Shown here: positions 1 through 13,000 of the stretch, piece after piece
How the letters are laid out: each line of letters begins with the position of its first letter
Position numbering within the stretch: the stretch's first letter is position 1
From: Chitinophaga pinensis
GTDB lineage: Bacteria; Bacteroidota; Bacteroidia; 2-12-FULL-35-15
DNA length: 64,000 bases
Assembly (NCBI GenBank): GCA_945885475.1
Contig: CAMCYR010000004.1
Span: 46,667-110,666, forward strand
Reading direction: 5' to 3'
Program-made: the position numbers and the translations under genes
The notes under the pieces: model-generated
Told to the model about the DNA's origin: nothing
Seen by the model: the letters and a program-made list of their open reading frames with translations, nothing else
Database searches by the model: none

Positions 1-1790
1 CACTGTAGTTTGTCCGAAGCAAACCGTGTCATTCAATCCTGCATTTACAACAAGTGAAGAATTAACAGTAACGGTGGCAACAGCCGTTGAGGAACAACCT
101 AAAGATGTTCCTGTAACGGTATATGTAGTGGTAGTTGCAGGTGCAGCATCAGCTGTGTTTACTCCTGTCGAGATAGCTCCGGCAGACCAAGCGTAAGTTG
201 TTGCACCTGATGCAAGTAGGTTAGCTGTAAATGTAGGGCAGATAGCTGGCGAGTTAACGGTTGTAACCGGAAGAGGATTAACAGTAACCGTTGCAACCGC
301 AGTGGATGTACATCCTAAAGAATTTCCTGTAACGGTGTATGATGTTGTTGTTAAAGGAGAATCCGTGATCGGGTTTATAGTCGCTCCAGTAGACCATGAA
401 TAGGTCGTAGCTCCTGCAGCAGTTAATGTGGCAATATCCCCTGCACAAATAGTAGGTGAATTAACGGTTGTAAGCGGCAATGGATTAACGGTAACGGTAG
501 CAACAGCAGTTCCTGTGCAACCGGCTGTTGTGCCTGTAACGGTATATGTTGTCGTGCTTGCAGGTGTCGCATCCGCAGTATTAAGTCCAGAAGAGCTTGC
601 TCCGGCAGACCATGTATAAGTAGTCGCTCCACCGGCAGATAAATTAGCTGTCTGCCCGGCACAGATGGTAGGTGAATTAACGGTAATGGACATTGCCGGG
701 GCAACTGTAACCGTTCCGACTGCAGAGGAAGTACATCCCAAAGAAGTCCCTGTAACAGTATATGTACTGGTAGTTGCAGGTGTAGCATCAGCCGTATTGG
801 CTCCTGTGGAGGTAGCTCCGGCAGACCATGTATACGTTGTGGCACCCGCTGCAATTAGGTTAGCTGTAAATGTAGGACAGATAGTTGGCGAATTAACGGT
901 TGTAACCGGAAGAGGGTTAACAGTAACCGTTGCAACCGCAGTAGATGTACATCCCAAAGAAGTCCCGGTAACGGTATACGATGTTGTTATTAAAGGAGAA
1001 TCCGTGATCGGGTTTATAGTCGCTCCAGTAGACCATGAATAGGTCGTAGCACCTGCAGCAGTTAATGTAGCAATATCCCCTGCACAAATAGTAGGTGAAT
1101 TAACGGTTGTAAGCGGTAACGGATTAACGGTAACGGTAGCAACAGCAGTTCCTGTGCAACCGGCTGTTGTGCCTGTAACGGTATATGTTGTCGTGCTTGC
1201 AGGTGTCGCATCCGCAGTATTAAGTCCGGAAGAGCTTGCTCCGGCAGACCATGTATAAGTGGTCGCTCCACCGGCAGATAAATTAGCTGTCTGCCCGGCA
1301 CAGATGGTAGGTGAATTAACGGTAATGGACATTGTCGGGGCAACTGTAACCGTTGCAACTGCAGAGGAAGTACATCCCAAAGAAGTCCCTGTAACGGTAT
1401 AAGATGTGGTTGCAGCAGGTGTAACACTGATCGGGTTTGTAATACCTCCTGTTGACCAAGAGTATGTTGCTGCACCTGCAGCAGTTAATGTTGCAGCATC
1501 GCCAGGACAAATTGTTGGCGAGTTAACGGTTGTAACAGGAATAGGGTTAACAGTAACCGTTGCAACTGCAGTGGATGTACATCCTAAAGAATTTCCTGTA
1601 ACGGTGTATGATGTGGTTGTTAAAGGAGAATCCGTGATCGGGTTTATAGTCGCTCCAGTAGACCATGAATAGGTAGTAGCTCCTGCAGCAGTTAAGGTGG
1701 CAATATCCCCTGCACAAATAGTAGGTGAATTAACGATTGTAAGCGGCAATGGATTAACGGTAACAGTAGCAACAGCGGTTCCTGTACAAC
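1..1790 (-). repeat. Near-identical long-period tandem repeats inside the adhesin gene
   Basis: A block of three Ig-like units (639 bases, 213 residues) is repeated head to tail. Bases 361-720 match 1000-1359 with only nine differences by my count, and similarity extends at the same offset to the left edge. A third partial copy at about 1620-1780 matches 351-511 with four or five differences. The rest of the gene and the neighbouring giant gene carry much more diverged units, so this duplication is recent. Such a block could expand, contract or be collapsed during assembly. Confidence 0.85.
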
Positions 1791-3666
1791 CGGATGTGTT
1801 AGCTGTAACGGTGTAAGATGTTGTTGTTGTTGGTGTCACACTTAATGGATTTAATATTGAGCCAGTTGACCAAGAATAGGTTGTTCCTCCTGTTGCAGTG
1901 AGTGTTGCAATAGCACCAACACAAATTGTTGGTGAATTCACAGCAGCAACAATAGTACCTCCGACAGTTACAGTAGATACTGCAGTTGAAGTACATCCAA
2001 AAGATGTTCCGGTAACAGTATATGAAGTTGTTGTTAGAGGTGTAACTGAAATAGGATTAGTAAGTGCACCGTTTGACCAAGAGTATGTTGTAGCCCCTGC
2101 AGCTGTTAATGTGGCCGTTTGTGTAGGGCAAATTATTGCTGATGTAACGGTTGTTATTGGTTGTGGGTTAACAGTAATGGTGAATGTGCTGGCAACACCC
2201 GGGCAGGTGCTTCCGACAATTGAAGGCGTAACAGTTATCGTTGATGTAACTGGAAGTCCGGTTATATTGGTGGCAACAAATGCTGGTAAATTTGTTGTTC
2301 CACTTGCAGCTAAACCTATTGAAGCATTCGAATTAGTCCAAGCAAAAGCAGCGCCAACGGGTGTACTTAAAAAAGTATTGATTGGAACAGTTGCACCCGC
2401 ACAGACCGTGATATTTGTTTCGGGAGTAACAACAGGACTAGGGGTCACATAAACAACAAACGGGAATGAAATGGCTGCAAAACAAGAATTTATAGGAGTT
2501 CCTATTGCTGTGTAAGTCGTTGTAACAGCTGGATTTGCACTAACAGTCGCACCTGTTGTCGAGGACAAACCCGTTGCGGGACTCCATGACCAGTTGTAGC
2601 TGGCAATATTGGGACCCGAAACACCAATTGATGAAGGTACACCCTGACAAATTTTTACGGTATCAGTATAAGGGGTGCATGCCGCAGGAGGAGCTGTTGC
2701 AGACCCCGGATAGCTTAAGAAAGTTGTATTAGCAACTGCTTGTGCGGAAGCTACGTCATCTAAAATACAAACGAATTTAAATGTTTCCGTTGCACCAGGT
2801 GCAAGATTGTTAATCCTATAAGCCAAGCCAATTGCTCCATCAATAAATAATGTTGAACCAACTGCTTGCGTAAATCCGGCAGTACCATTCCATAGATTGG
2901 ATCCGTCACGGTTGGCGAAGCCACCATAAAAAGCTCTCCAGTTTGCTCCTGTTCCTGCCAAACCAAAGTATGACATCGGCTGTGAAGCGGGCACAGATGA
3001 AGTTGCTTTTACGTGAGCTGTGTTACACAGTCCACTGAAAGGTTGAGAAACGATCGTGTTTCGTGTTGTGAAATCTCCGCTTATGGGTTGATTGTTGTCG
3101 GGGTCAACGTTTCTGTAGTAGTATAGTGTAGGAATAGTTGCAGCTGTGTTATTTGTAACTGATACAGTGGTCGTGTAAAAAAGGTCGGTTTGTTTTAGAA
3201 AATAATTAATCTTGAAATGTAGATTTGTTCCTGTAGTCAAATTGCCTTGCCAATCAGCACTGATACAACTAAACGTTTGGGACCACGATGTCATTGCGCC
3301 ATTGATTTGTTGGAGGTATGCACAATTGTTTCCGTAATTTATTCCAGAAGGAAGTTCAATTCCCCATCCATTTTCAGGACTACCAGGTGTAAAAAAGTCT
3401 CCGTCAAAAGTTGCCCAAGCATTCACCTGAGGATTTGATACAAAACCAAAAAACGGGTTTCCCGAACGGAAGTGCATCCCAGCCAATGGAGGTGAAGCAC
3501 CGGTTGGGCAGCCTTCAAATCCGCCAAGTCCTGAGATTCCAATTTCAACACTTGTTCCTTTGATGTATGCATTTGCTCCAACCATTTGAGCATTCAACAA
3601 ATTAATGTTAAAAAAGCACAAGATCACTACGTGTGCTAAAAATAAGAGTCTAGTAGATTTAAGCAT
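1..3666 (-). CDS. Large secreted Ig-like repeat protein, 3' end beyond the window
   Basis: The reading frame stays open from the ATG (complement of 3664-3666) to the left edge, so about 1222 residues are visible and the C-terminus is missing. It begins with a signal peptide (MLKSTRLLFLAHVVILCFF, cleavage probably after LNAQ near residue 27). A non-repeat region of roughly 300 residues follows (many aromatic residues and the phrase GTGANWRAFYGGFANRDGSN), and then Ig-like repeats of about 70 residues built on a TICxG...SxGC pattern. The two cysteines per repeat suggest one disulfide per domain. The same repeat type fills the neighbouring 4319-residue protein. A T9SS tail is expected but not visible. 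The role is probably a surface adhesin or gliding/biofilm protein, which is inference. It is separated from the upstream adhesin gene by a terminator hairpin and 386 bases. Confidence 0.85.
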   Translation of the reverse strand, partial: MLKSTRLLFLAHVVILCFFNINLLNAQMVGANAYIKGTSVEIGISGLGGFEGCPTGASPPLAGMHFRSGNPFFGFVSNPQVNAWATFDGDFFTPGSPENGWGIELPSGINYGNNCAYLQQINGAMTSWSQTFSCISADWQGNLTTGTNLHFKINYFLKQTDLFYTTTVSVTNNTAATIPTLYYYRNVDPDNNQPISGDFTTRNTIVSQPFSGLCNTAHVKATSSVPASQPMSYFGLAGTGANWRAFYGGFANRDGSNLWNGTAGFTQAVGSTLFIDGAIGLAYRINNLAPGATETFKFVCILDDVASAQAVANTTFLSYPGSATAPPAACTPYTDTVKICQGVPSSIGVSGPNIASYNWSWSPATGLSSTTGATVSANPAVTTTYTAIGTPINSCFAAISFPFVVYVTPSPVVTPETNITVCAGATVPINTFLSTPVGAAFAWTNSNASIGLAASGTTNLPAFVATNITGLPVTSTITVTPSIVGSTCPGVASTFTITVNPQPITTVTSAIICPTQTATLTAAGATTYSWSNGALTNPISVTPLTTTSYTVTGTSFGCTSTAVSTVTVGGTIVAAVNSPTICVGAIATLTATGGTTYSWSTGSILNPLSVTPTTTTSYTVTANTSGCTGTAVATVTVNPLPLTIVNSPTICAGDIATLTAAGATTYSWSTGATINPITDSPLTTTSYTVTGNSLGCTSTAVATVTVNPIPVTTVNSPTICPGDAATLTAAGAATYSWSTGGITNPISVTPAATTSYTVTGTSLGCTSSAVATVTVAPTMSITVNSPTICAGQTANLSAGGATTYTWSAGASSSGLNTADATPASTTTYTVTGTTAGCTGTAVATVTVNPLPLTTVNSPTICAGDIATLTAAGATTYSWSTGATINPITDSPLITTSYTVTGTSLGCTSTAVATVTVNPLPVTTVNSPTICPTFTANLIAAGATTYTWSAGATSTGANTADATPATTSTYTVTGTSLGCTSSAVGTVTVAPAMSITVNSPTICAGQTANLSAGGATTYTWSAGASSSGLNTADATPASTTTYTVTGTTAGCTGTAVATVTVNPLPLTTVNSPTICAGDIATLTAAGATTYSWSTGATINPITDSPLTTTSYTVTGNSLGCTSTAVATVTVNPLPVTTVNSPAICPTFTANLLASGATTYAWSAGAISTGVNTADAAPATTTTYTVTGTSLGCSSTAVATVTVNSSLVVNAGLNDTVCFGQTTV

Positions 3667-4020
3667 TTTTTAATAGAGTAGTTGTTTAGTATGAGCGTGT
3701 CGTTTTTTGATACAAAATCATGCCTAAAGTTGAACAAAATAATTATAAAATCAAAGAAAAATGTAATATGTTAAAAATTATTTTATTTTGATGGTTCAAT
3801 TAAAATGATGCAATAAGGGAGGTAATAGTTGCATGTGTAAAAATAAGAATTATCATCCCATTTTGAAGTCTTTTAAGAACAACGTATCACTTTTCATAAA
3901 AATTAAGAAAATTTTTTATGGGGAGACAAGCACGCAGGAAGCGTTAAATTTATCCTCAATGGAAGAATTATAAGAGTTTTTGGGATATAACTCAGAAATG
4001 GAAGAACATCACAAACAAAA
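3667..4020. other. AT-rich spacer between two adhesin genes
   Basis: This holds the upstream region of the partial adhesin gene (minus strand). I see no convincing reading frame, RNA gene or perfect TAnnTTTG box on the minus strand. It may contain the promoter of that gene in a weaker form, for example around the CAAAATAATTA stretch near 3733. Confidence 0.4.
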
Positions 4021-4050
4021 AGAGGAGCGTTAAGCTCCTCTTTTTATTTA
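4021..4050 (-). terminator. Rho-independent terminator of the adhesin operon
   Basis: An 8-bp perfect stem (AGAGGAGC at 4021-4028 and GCTCCTCT at 4034-4041) with a 5-base loop lies 12 bases after the stop codon of the giant adhesin gene. T-rich stretches flank it on both strands, so it could work in both directions. It separates the three-gene adhesin operon from the partial adhesin gene downstream. Confidence 0.85.
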
Positions 4051-4052
4051 TT

Positions 4053-7000
4053 TTATTTTACAATGGTAACATGGCCGATATATTCTTTTTCATTCCCGTT
4101 GAAGTCTTTCGTTATAATTTTCCACACGTAAACATCGATTTGTGCGATTTTATCTCCACCATTTGCTCTCCCATCCCAGCCTTTATTCACATCGGTTGTT
4201 TTATAAATTAATGAACCCCATCGGTCAAAAATCGACAATTCAAAATCATTCGGGTCGATTCCAACACCTTGAGGCATAAACGTATCATTTATGCCATCAT
4301 TGTTCAGTGGCGTAAATGCGTTGGGAACATACAATGTATATTCGGGTAGTACAATTACGTCGTTGTAGGCCGTATCTGTGCATCCAAAAGTATTTGTAAC
4401 AATCAATTGGACCGTATAGCTACCAGGATCATTGTATGAAAATGAAGGGTTCTGAACGGTATCAGTGAAAATTCCAAAAGGATGGTTGAAATCCCAACTC
4501 CAAATAAATGGAGCACCTGCTCCAATCGTTTGGTCAGTAAATGAAACTAAGGGAACAGTTTGAGTCACAGATGTTGGTGAATATGAAAATGATGCACTTG
4601 GAGCTGGAAATACATCAATATAATTCACATTCGAAATGGATGAAACACATCCAAGAGCGGTTGTTACAGTTAAAGTAACGTCATACGATCCTGAATTAAG
4701 GTAGGTGTGCGTTACCGGTTCTCCTATTTGATTGGAACTTCCATCTCCAAAATTCCAAGAGTAACTTGTTCCTATATCGCTCACCGCATTAAATGTTACA
4801 GTGAAATCTTCACACCCTGCGGTATCATTTGCCAGCATCAAAGCTATTGCAACTGGATTTACGGTTACTGTCGCTGTGTCTGTCGCCAAAAAGGAGCATC
4901 CGTCATCAACGATTACAAAATAATCAAATGGTGAAGAAGCAAGAGATGGAGAAACACTTTGTGAAGCACCAATTACAGCATTGCTCCATGTATAGGTGTA
5001 TGGTCCGCCGTTACCGCCTGAAGCAGACGCAGATATCGTTACAAAACTTCCACTGCAAACACTAACATCCGAAGCGGAGACCGTTACCGGAGGATTTACA
5101 AATAGGGTAATTGTTTCTGTTGGAGAAACACAACCATTTGCATCCGTTAAAAATACGTTATAAGTAGATGTTGTTGTTGGGTTTACTACATGCGGACCCG
5201 CTCCAACAAAAGTGGCAGGTACCCAGAAGTAAGTATAGCCTGGTGTTCCACCATACCCCGCTCCGTATAGTTGTGCATTTTCTCCAATACAGATCGTATC
5301 TGTCGGACTGACAATAATATCAGTAGGGGAAGGTTGTGTAACAGTAACAGATCCTGTAACACTGCATCCGTTGGCATCGGTAACGGTAACGGTATAAGTA
5401 CCTGCAATTAATGCTGTAGCGGTTTGAGTAATTTGTGATCCTATACCTGACCAGGAATAAGTGTACAATGGTTGACCACCCACTGGGAATACAGTTGCAG
5501 AACCCAGCGCTGTTTCATAACATAATGGCTCCGTGAATGCAAATGGATCAAGTGTAGGGCCTGAGCGGTCGAGTAATACGATTGACGTATCTGCTGTACA
5601 TCCTTGTGAATCGGTTACAACAACAGTATAAGCGCCCGCAGGTAATGAGGTAGCAATTGCTGATACCTGGTTGGAAGGGTCATTCCACAAATAAGTATAG
5701 CCTGGTGTTCCTCCTGATGGGGTAACAGAAACAAATCCATTCGCATTTCCACATGTACTAGGATTTGAAATCGTAGAAAGTGTTATTGCTGTTGGCTCTG
5801 TTATGTTGAAATTCATTGTATTTGAACAACCATTTTGATCTGTTACTACCACTGTGTAAATACCTGCTAACAATCCTGAAACGATTGGTCCGGAACCAAC
5901 ACTTGGAGTCCATGTATAGGTGTACCCCGGTGTTCCACCTGTAATGTTAAGGTTTATTGCACCATTGTTCCCTGAATTACAACTGACGTTTGTTGTTGAA
6001 ACTACAGCAATGTTAATTGCTGGAGCTGATGTTATTGTTGTCGAACTAGTGCTTATACACCCATTCACATCCGTAATTGTAACCGTGTATCCAGCTGCAC
6101 ATAAGCCTGTTGCCGTTTGAGAAGCTTGTGTAGCGGCATCGTTCCATAGATAAGTATAGGGAGCTGTTCCTCCTCCTGCACCAACTGTAGCAGTTCCATC
6201 ACATGTTAAGAAACAACTTACATTGCTTGTTGCAAGGATGCCGGAAACTAAAGGAGCCGGTTCATTAATTGTAACAGAACTTGTTCCAACGCACCCAATT
6301 GAATCCGTTACAATCACTGAGTAAATTCCACCTGACAATCCACTGATAAATGAAGTTGTTTGTCCGCTTGGAGACCATAAAATAGTATAAGGCACAATCC
6401 CGCCAACGATAGCCGCCTGCGCATTACCATTTGCAGCACCTGCACATGTTACATTTGTACTGGTAGGGATTGTAACCACAGGTGCGGCATTGTCATTAAC
6501 GTTAGCCAAACCCGCAATGCTGCATCCGTTAGCATCTGTAATAGAGATCGTATAAACACCTGAATTGATATTAGATGCACAAATTGTAGTTTGTGTGGAT
6601 GGATCGTTCCATGAATAGGAGAATGGAGGTATACCACCTATTACTGCAGCACAAGCTGAACCATCAGCATTTCCACAACTTGAATTAGTAGTTACTGTTG
6701 AAACGGCTAAAATTGTAGGCTGTGAAATTACAACGGAAGCAGAAGCAGTACAACCGTTTCCATCAACAACTGTCAGATCATGAACACCGTCACAAATATT
6801 TGTGATATTTGGTGTCGTTTGAAATGTCGGTGTCCATTGGAATGTGAAAGGTCCCGTACCACCTGTGTAAACAGCGTTTGCCGTTGCATCACAAGCATTG
6901 TAACACGTAACATTTGTACTTGTTATAGATGCAACCAATGCAAATGGTTCAGTAATAGTTGCTGTTGTGGATGCAGTACATCCATTCGCATCTGTGACAG

Positions 7001-10000
7001 TTACTGTATAGTTTGCAGCGCAAAGGTTGTTTACCGATGCACCTGCAGTGCTTGTTGGCATCCATAAGTAATTATAAGGTGCAGATCCACCTGTCACCGT
7101 TGCTGTTGCATAACCATCACAGGCAGCGAAGCATGTTACATTTCCAATCGTTGTTATTGACGCGATCATTGAAGTCGGGCTTGTAATAACTGCAGTTGCG
7201 GTTGTGGTGCAACCTCCTGCATCCGTTACGGTAACGGTATAAGTTCCTGAACATAATCCTGTAGCTGTTTGCGTTGATTGAGCACTAATATCGCTCCATA
7301 AATAGGTGAAAGGACCTGTCCCTGTTAAGGGATTCGCTGTTGCAGTAGCATTACACAAGCCACTACAGCTTATGTTTGTAGACGTTGTTGAGGCTGTAAC
7401 AGCTGTCGGTGCGGTTAATGTTGCCGGTTTAAATGCAGTACATCCATTAACATCCGTTACCTGAAGCGTATACGTTCCTGCACATAGTCCTAATGTGAAA
7501 GGTGTCGTAACTCCTCCTGGGTTCCATAAATAGGTATATGGAGCAGTACCACCAAAAGTGTTGGAGATTAATGTTCCGTTACAAGCACCGAAACAAGTTG
7601 GATTTGTGCCAGCAATTGCAAGGTCTAATAATATTGGTTCAGTTATAGTTGCTGATGTTGAAGCAATACAACCGTTAGCGTCTGTTGCAACGAGTGTATA
7701 TGTTCCTGCAATTAAATTTGTTGCAGTAGGCAATGTTTGACCGTTATTCCAAAGGAAGGTGAACGGAATTGTTCCGCCACTAACTGTAACAGTAGCACTT
7801 CCATCATTTTCACCGAAACAAGAAACGTTATTTGTTGCAAACAATGTTGCAACCGGTCCTGCTAAGTTATTAATTGTTACTGATAGTGTTTGTGTACATG
7901 CATTGGCATCTGTAACCGTAACAAGGTAAGTGTTAGATGGTAATCCTGAGGCAGTAGTCGTTGTTTGTGCTGCTGGGTCGCTCCATAAATAAGAATAGGG
8001 TCCCGTTCCTCCTCCTGCGGAAATTGTTGCACTTCCGTTTGCTATATTACAAGTTGCATCTACCTGAGTTGAAGTTAAGCTCATGCCAGCCGGTTCCGTT
8101 ATTGCTACGGATCCTGTTTTTTGACAACCATTCACATCCGTATAAACACAGGTATATGTTCCTGCAGATAATCCTGATATTGTTTGTGTTGTGTAACTTC
8201 CAGGTGTCCATAAATAAGTATAACCTGGTGTTCCTCCAGCAGGATTAATGGTGATACTCCCATCAGAACCACCAAAACAAGAAATATTAGATGTTGTAAA
8301 TGTTTGAGTTAATATTGTCGGTTCTGTAATAATAACAGAGGCAGAAGAAATACATCCATTTCCATCAGTAACCGTTACAGTATAACTTGCAGGTGCTAAT
8401 CCTGATGCCGTTACTGTTGTTTGTGATCCTGGATTCCATGCATAAGTGAATGGAGGAGTAGCTCCTGCTCCCATTGAAACTGTTGCCGTCCCGTTGTTTG
8501 AAGCCGCACAGGTAACGTTTGTGCTAGAAGAGATAACAGCAGTGGCTCCTGGATTTTGTCCAACACTTGTTGTTGACGTTTGTGAACAGCCATTCGCATC
8601 TGTTACGGTAACGGTGTAGTTTCCTGCAGTGATTGCCGAGTTAGTAGCAGTTGATGCCCCGCTTCCTGACCAAAAGTAGGTATAGGTTGGTGTTGCCCCA
8701 GATGCAGTTACCGTTGCTGCACCATTTGCTGCAATGCATATTGCATTTGTTGTTGTAGTAACCAATGTTAATGCCGTTGGCTGTGTAATTGTACATGGAA
8801 CACTAACCGCACAGTTGTTTGCATCTCTTATTATTATAGTATGTGCGCCAACAGTTAATCCTGTAAATGTTGGACTAGCAACAAATGCACCACCGTCAAT
8901 GGAATAAGTATACGTAGCTGTTCCACCTGCAGCAACAACCGTAATACTGCCATTACTTAATCCAAAGCAGCTGATGTTGGTTTGAGCACTGATGTTTCCC
9001 GTTAAAACAGTAGGTTGTATAATTGTAACAGGAACGCTTGTAGTACAGCCGTTTCCATCTTGTGCAACAACCGTGTAGATTCCTTGAGATAGAGCAGTAA
9101 AAGTACCCGATCCACCTAATACCCCACCATTGATAGAGTATAGGTATGGTCCTGTAGATCCAGATGCAACCACAGTAACACTTCCATTTGTCCCTCCATT
9201 ACAGCTGACATTCGTTTGTGCTGATATCGAAGCAGTTAATCCGCTTAAATCGACAATCGTGATAATTGTCGTAGTGGTACAATTGTTAAGATCTTTAACG
9301 GTAACCGTATAGGTTCCTGCTGCGAGTCCGGTGAATGTCCCGCTTGCCTGGAAAGCTGCACCTATAGAGTAAGTATAACCTGGTGTTCCGTTTAATCCCG
9401 TTGCGGTCAATGAGCCATTCGCTGCACCACATGTTGCGTCAACTTTTGTTGCTGTAACTGTCACTTGCGTTGGCTGTGTAATCGTAAGCGGTTGATTTAT
9501 TGAACATCCGTTTCCATCTGTTACTATTATTGTATATGTACCAGCTATTAGCGAGTTAAATGTGCCGCTCGACTGGAAAGAAGCGCCTCCGTCAATTGAG
9601 TAGGTATATCCAACTGTTCCGCCAGTTGCTAATACGGTCGCACTTCCGGTATTTCCACCAAAACAACTTACATTGGTTTGGGCCGTTATGGAAGAGCTTA
9701 CTACCGTCGGTTGTGTAATTGTCACTGCTTGTGCGACCGTACAATTGTTACCATCTTTAACAATGATGCTGTACGTGCCGGCAGATAAGCCCGTGAATGT
9801 TCCACTTGTCTGGAAGGTTGTTCCACCATTTATAGAATATGTAAATGAAGGAGTACCTCCTGTTCCAGAAATGGTAACACTGCCAGTGCTTCCGCCAAAG
9901 CAGCTTACGTTTGTTTGTGCACTAATGGATGAGGTTAAAACAGATGGTTCCGAAATTGTAACAGTTGTTGTATTTGTACAGTTATTGGCATCACGAACCG

Positions 10001-13000
10001 TTACTGTATATGTTCCAGCACACATCGCTGTTGCCGTTGCACTTGTTTGAACTGGAATAGTATTCCACGAATAAGTATAACCTCCTCCAATTGTTCCACC
10101 TGAACCGGCAACTGTTGCTGTGCCGTTGCATGCACCGTTGCATGTTACAGATGAAGACAAGGTTATTGCAGCACTTAATAAAGTTGGTTGAGTAATTGAC
10201 GTGCTTCCAGTTGCTGTACAGCCCCAATTATCTGTAACGGTTACAGAATATGATCCCGGACAAAGTGAGGAGTTGGTTGCCGATGTTATAGCATTACTCC
10301 AAAGATACGTGTATATATTAGAGCCACCTATTGCAGAAACAGTTGCAGAGCCATTGCAAGCAGAGTTGCAAGTAATGTTAATTCCACTAACCGTTGAATT
10401 TATTTGTGAATCGGAATAAATTGTAACGTTGTCATTTCCTGAACAACCGTTAATATCTGTTACAACTACAACATAGGTTGTTGTTGCTGTCGGATTAGCT
10501 GAAGGATTGAAAATAGTTGTTGAGGTTAAGCCTGCTGCAGGTGTCCAGCTATATGTGAAACCTGCACCATTGGGAGTAACTGTCAGTGGTGTACTTCCTC
10601 CGAAACAAATTGTATCGTTGGGTCCCGCGTCAACAGTCAACGCAGCGTTGATTGAAATTGTGGATGTTGCTGTTGCAACACACCCTAATAATGTTCCTGT
10701 TACTGTATAGGTTGTACTTACTAAAGGAGATGCTGTTGCCGTATTTACACCTGTTGGTAATGCTCCTGCACTCCATGAATAGGTTGTTGCACCTCCAGCT
10801 GTTAATGTTGCGGTACTTCCAGGACATATGCTGGGAGAGTTAACAGTAACTATTGGAAGAGGATTAACTGTAACAGTTGTAACAGCTGTATTTACACAGC
10901 CGGAACTCGTTCCTGTAACGGTATAAGTTGTTGTTGTTGCAGGTGATGCTGTCGCTGTTGTTGCTCCCGAAGAAGTTGCTCCTGCAGTCCATGTGTAGGT
11001 GGTTGCTCCTCCTGCAGTAATCGTTGCCACTGCTCCGAAGCATATACTTGGAGAGGTAACGGTTACCGTTGGCAGTGGAGTTACTGTAATTGTAGCAATT
11101 GCGGTATTGGTGCAACCTGCAGCGGATGTTCCCGTAACAGTATATGTAGTAGTAGTTGCCGGCGTAGCATCGGCTGTATTTAAACCCGTAATAGATGCTC
11201 CCGCGCTCCAAGTATAAGTTGCAGCACCTGTTGCGGTTAATGTCGCAATTGCACCATTACAAATTGTTGGGGAGTTGACAGTGATAACGGGAAGCGGGTT
11301 TACTGTAATTGTTGAAACGGCGGTGTTGCTGCAACCTGTTGCTGTTCCTGTTACCGTATAAGTTGTTGTTGCAAGTGGGGAACCATTCGCAGTATTTATT
11401 CCGGAAGAAATTGCTCCTGCACTCCATGTATATGTTGTCGCACCTAATGCAATTAATGCAGCAGTTTGTCCTGCACAGATTGTCGGTGAATTAACGGTTA
11501 CGATAGGAAGCGGTGTAACTGTAACGGTAGACACAGCGGTGTTTGTACATCCCGAAGCCGAACCTGTTACTGTGTAAGATGTTGTAGTAATAGGCGAAGC
11601 CGTTGCAGTAGTAGCTCCTGTAGATGTAGCTCCCGCACTCCATGTGTAGGTCGTTGCACCACCGGCAGTTAATGTTGCACTTGATCCGATGCAAATTGTT
11701 GGTGAAGTAACAGTTACAGTTGGTAGTGGAGTTACAGTTACCGTAGATACTGCAGTTCCGGTACATCCGCTCGCAGTACCTGTTACTGTATAAGATGTAG
11801 TAGCTGCTGGTGTAGCATCTGCAGTAGTAATTCCTGTGCTTGAAGCTCCTGCGCTCCATGTGTATGCTGTTGCGCCGCTTGCTGCTATGTTTGCAATTTG
11901 ACCGTTACAAATGGTTGGTGAGTTAACCGTTATTGCGATTGCTGCTGCAATAGTAACGGTTGCAACAGCAGAGCCCGTGCATCCTCCCGCTGTTCCTGTT
12001 ACGGTATAGCTTGTTGTTGAACCCGGAGACGCACTTGCTGTATTTATTCCTGTGGAGGTTGCTCCCGCACTCCATACATACGATGTTCCACCCGAAGCAG
12101 ATAGCGTAGCTGTTCCGCCAGGGCATATAGTTGGTGAATTAACTGTGACAGTAATCGATCCGCCAATTGTAACTGTGGCAACTGCCGTTCCTGTACATCC
12201 TGCTGAAGTGCCGGTTACAGTGTAAGAAGTTGTTGCACCAGGACTTGCTGAAGCAGTACTCACTCCTGTAGAAGTAGCTCCTGCACTCCAAGTATAGGTA
12301 GCTGCTCCTGCTGCCGTTAATGTTGCCGTTTGTCCAGGGCAAACTGTAGGTGAGTTTACAGATACGATAGGTAATGGATTGACAGTAACAGTTGAAACCG
12401 CTGTTACCGAACATCCAGCAGTTGTTCCTGTTACTGTATATGAAGTGGTCGTTGCAGGGGAAGCATTTGCTGTGTTTACACCTGACGATACAGCTCCTGC
12501 ACTCCAAACATATGTTGCAGCTCCACTTGCTGTCAAGTTTGCAGGGGTTCCTGCACATATCGTTGGTGAATTTACTGTTATTGCCGGTAATGGATTCACT
12601 GTTACTGTAGCAACGGCTGTATTTGTGCAGCCAGAAGTTGTACCCGTAACGGTATAGGTTGTAGTTGTTGATGGTACAGCATCTGCTGTGCTTACACCTG
12701 TTGAAGATGCTCCACCGCTCCATGAATAAGTTGTCGCTCCAGAGGCCGAAAGAGCAGCTGTTTGCCCTGCACAAATAGTAGGAGAGTTAACTGTAACAGA
12801 AGGTAGAGGAGTCACTGTTACTGTTGCAACAGCAGTATTTGTACAACCTGATAGTGTTCCTGTTACGGTATAAGTCGTTGTTGTTCCTGGAGTAGCATTT
12901 GCAGTATTGGTACCTGTTGAAACTGCTCCTGCACTCCAAGTGTATGTTGATGCTCCTGTTGCAGTTAAGTTTGCTGTTTGTCCCGAGCAGATGGTAAGTG

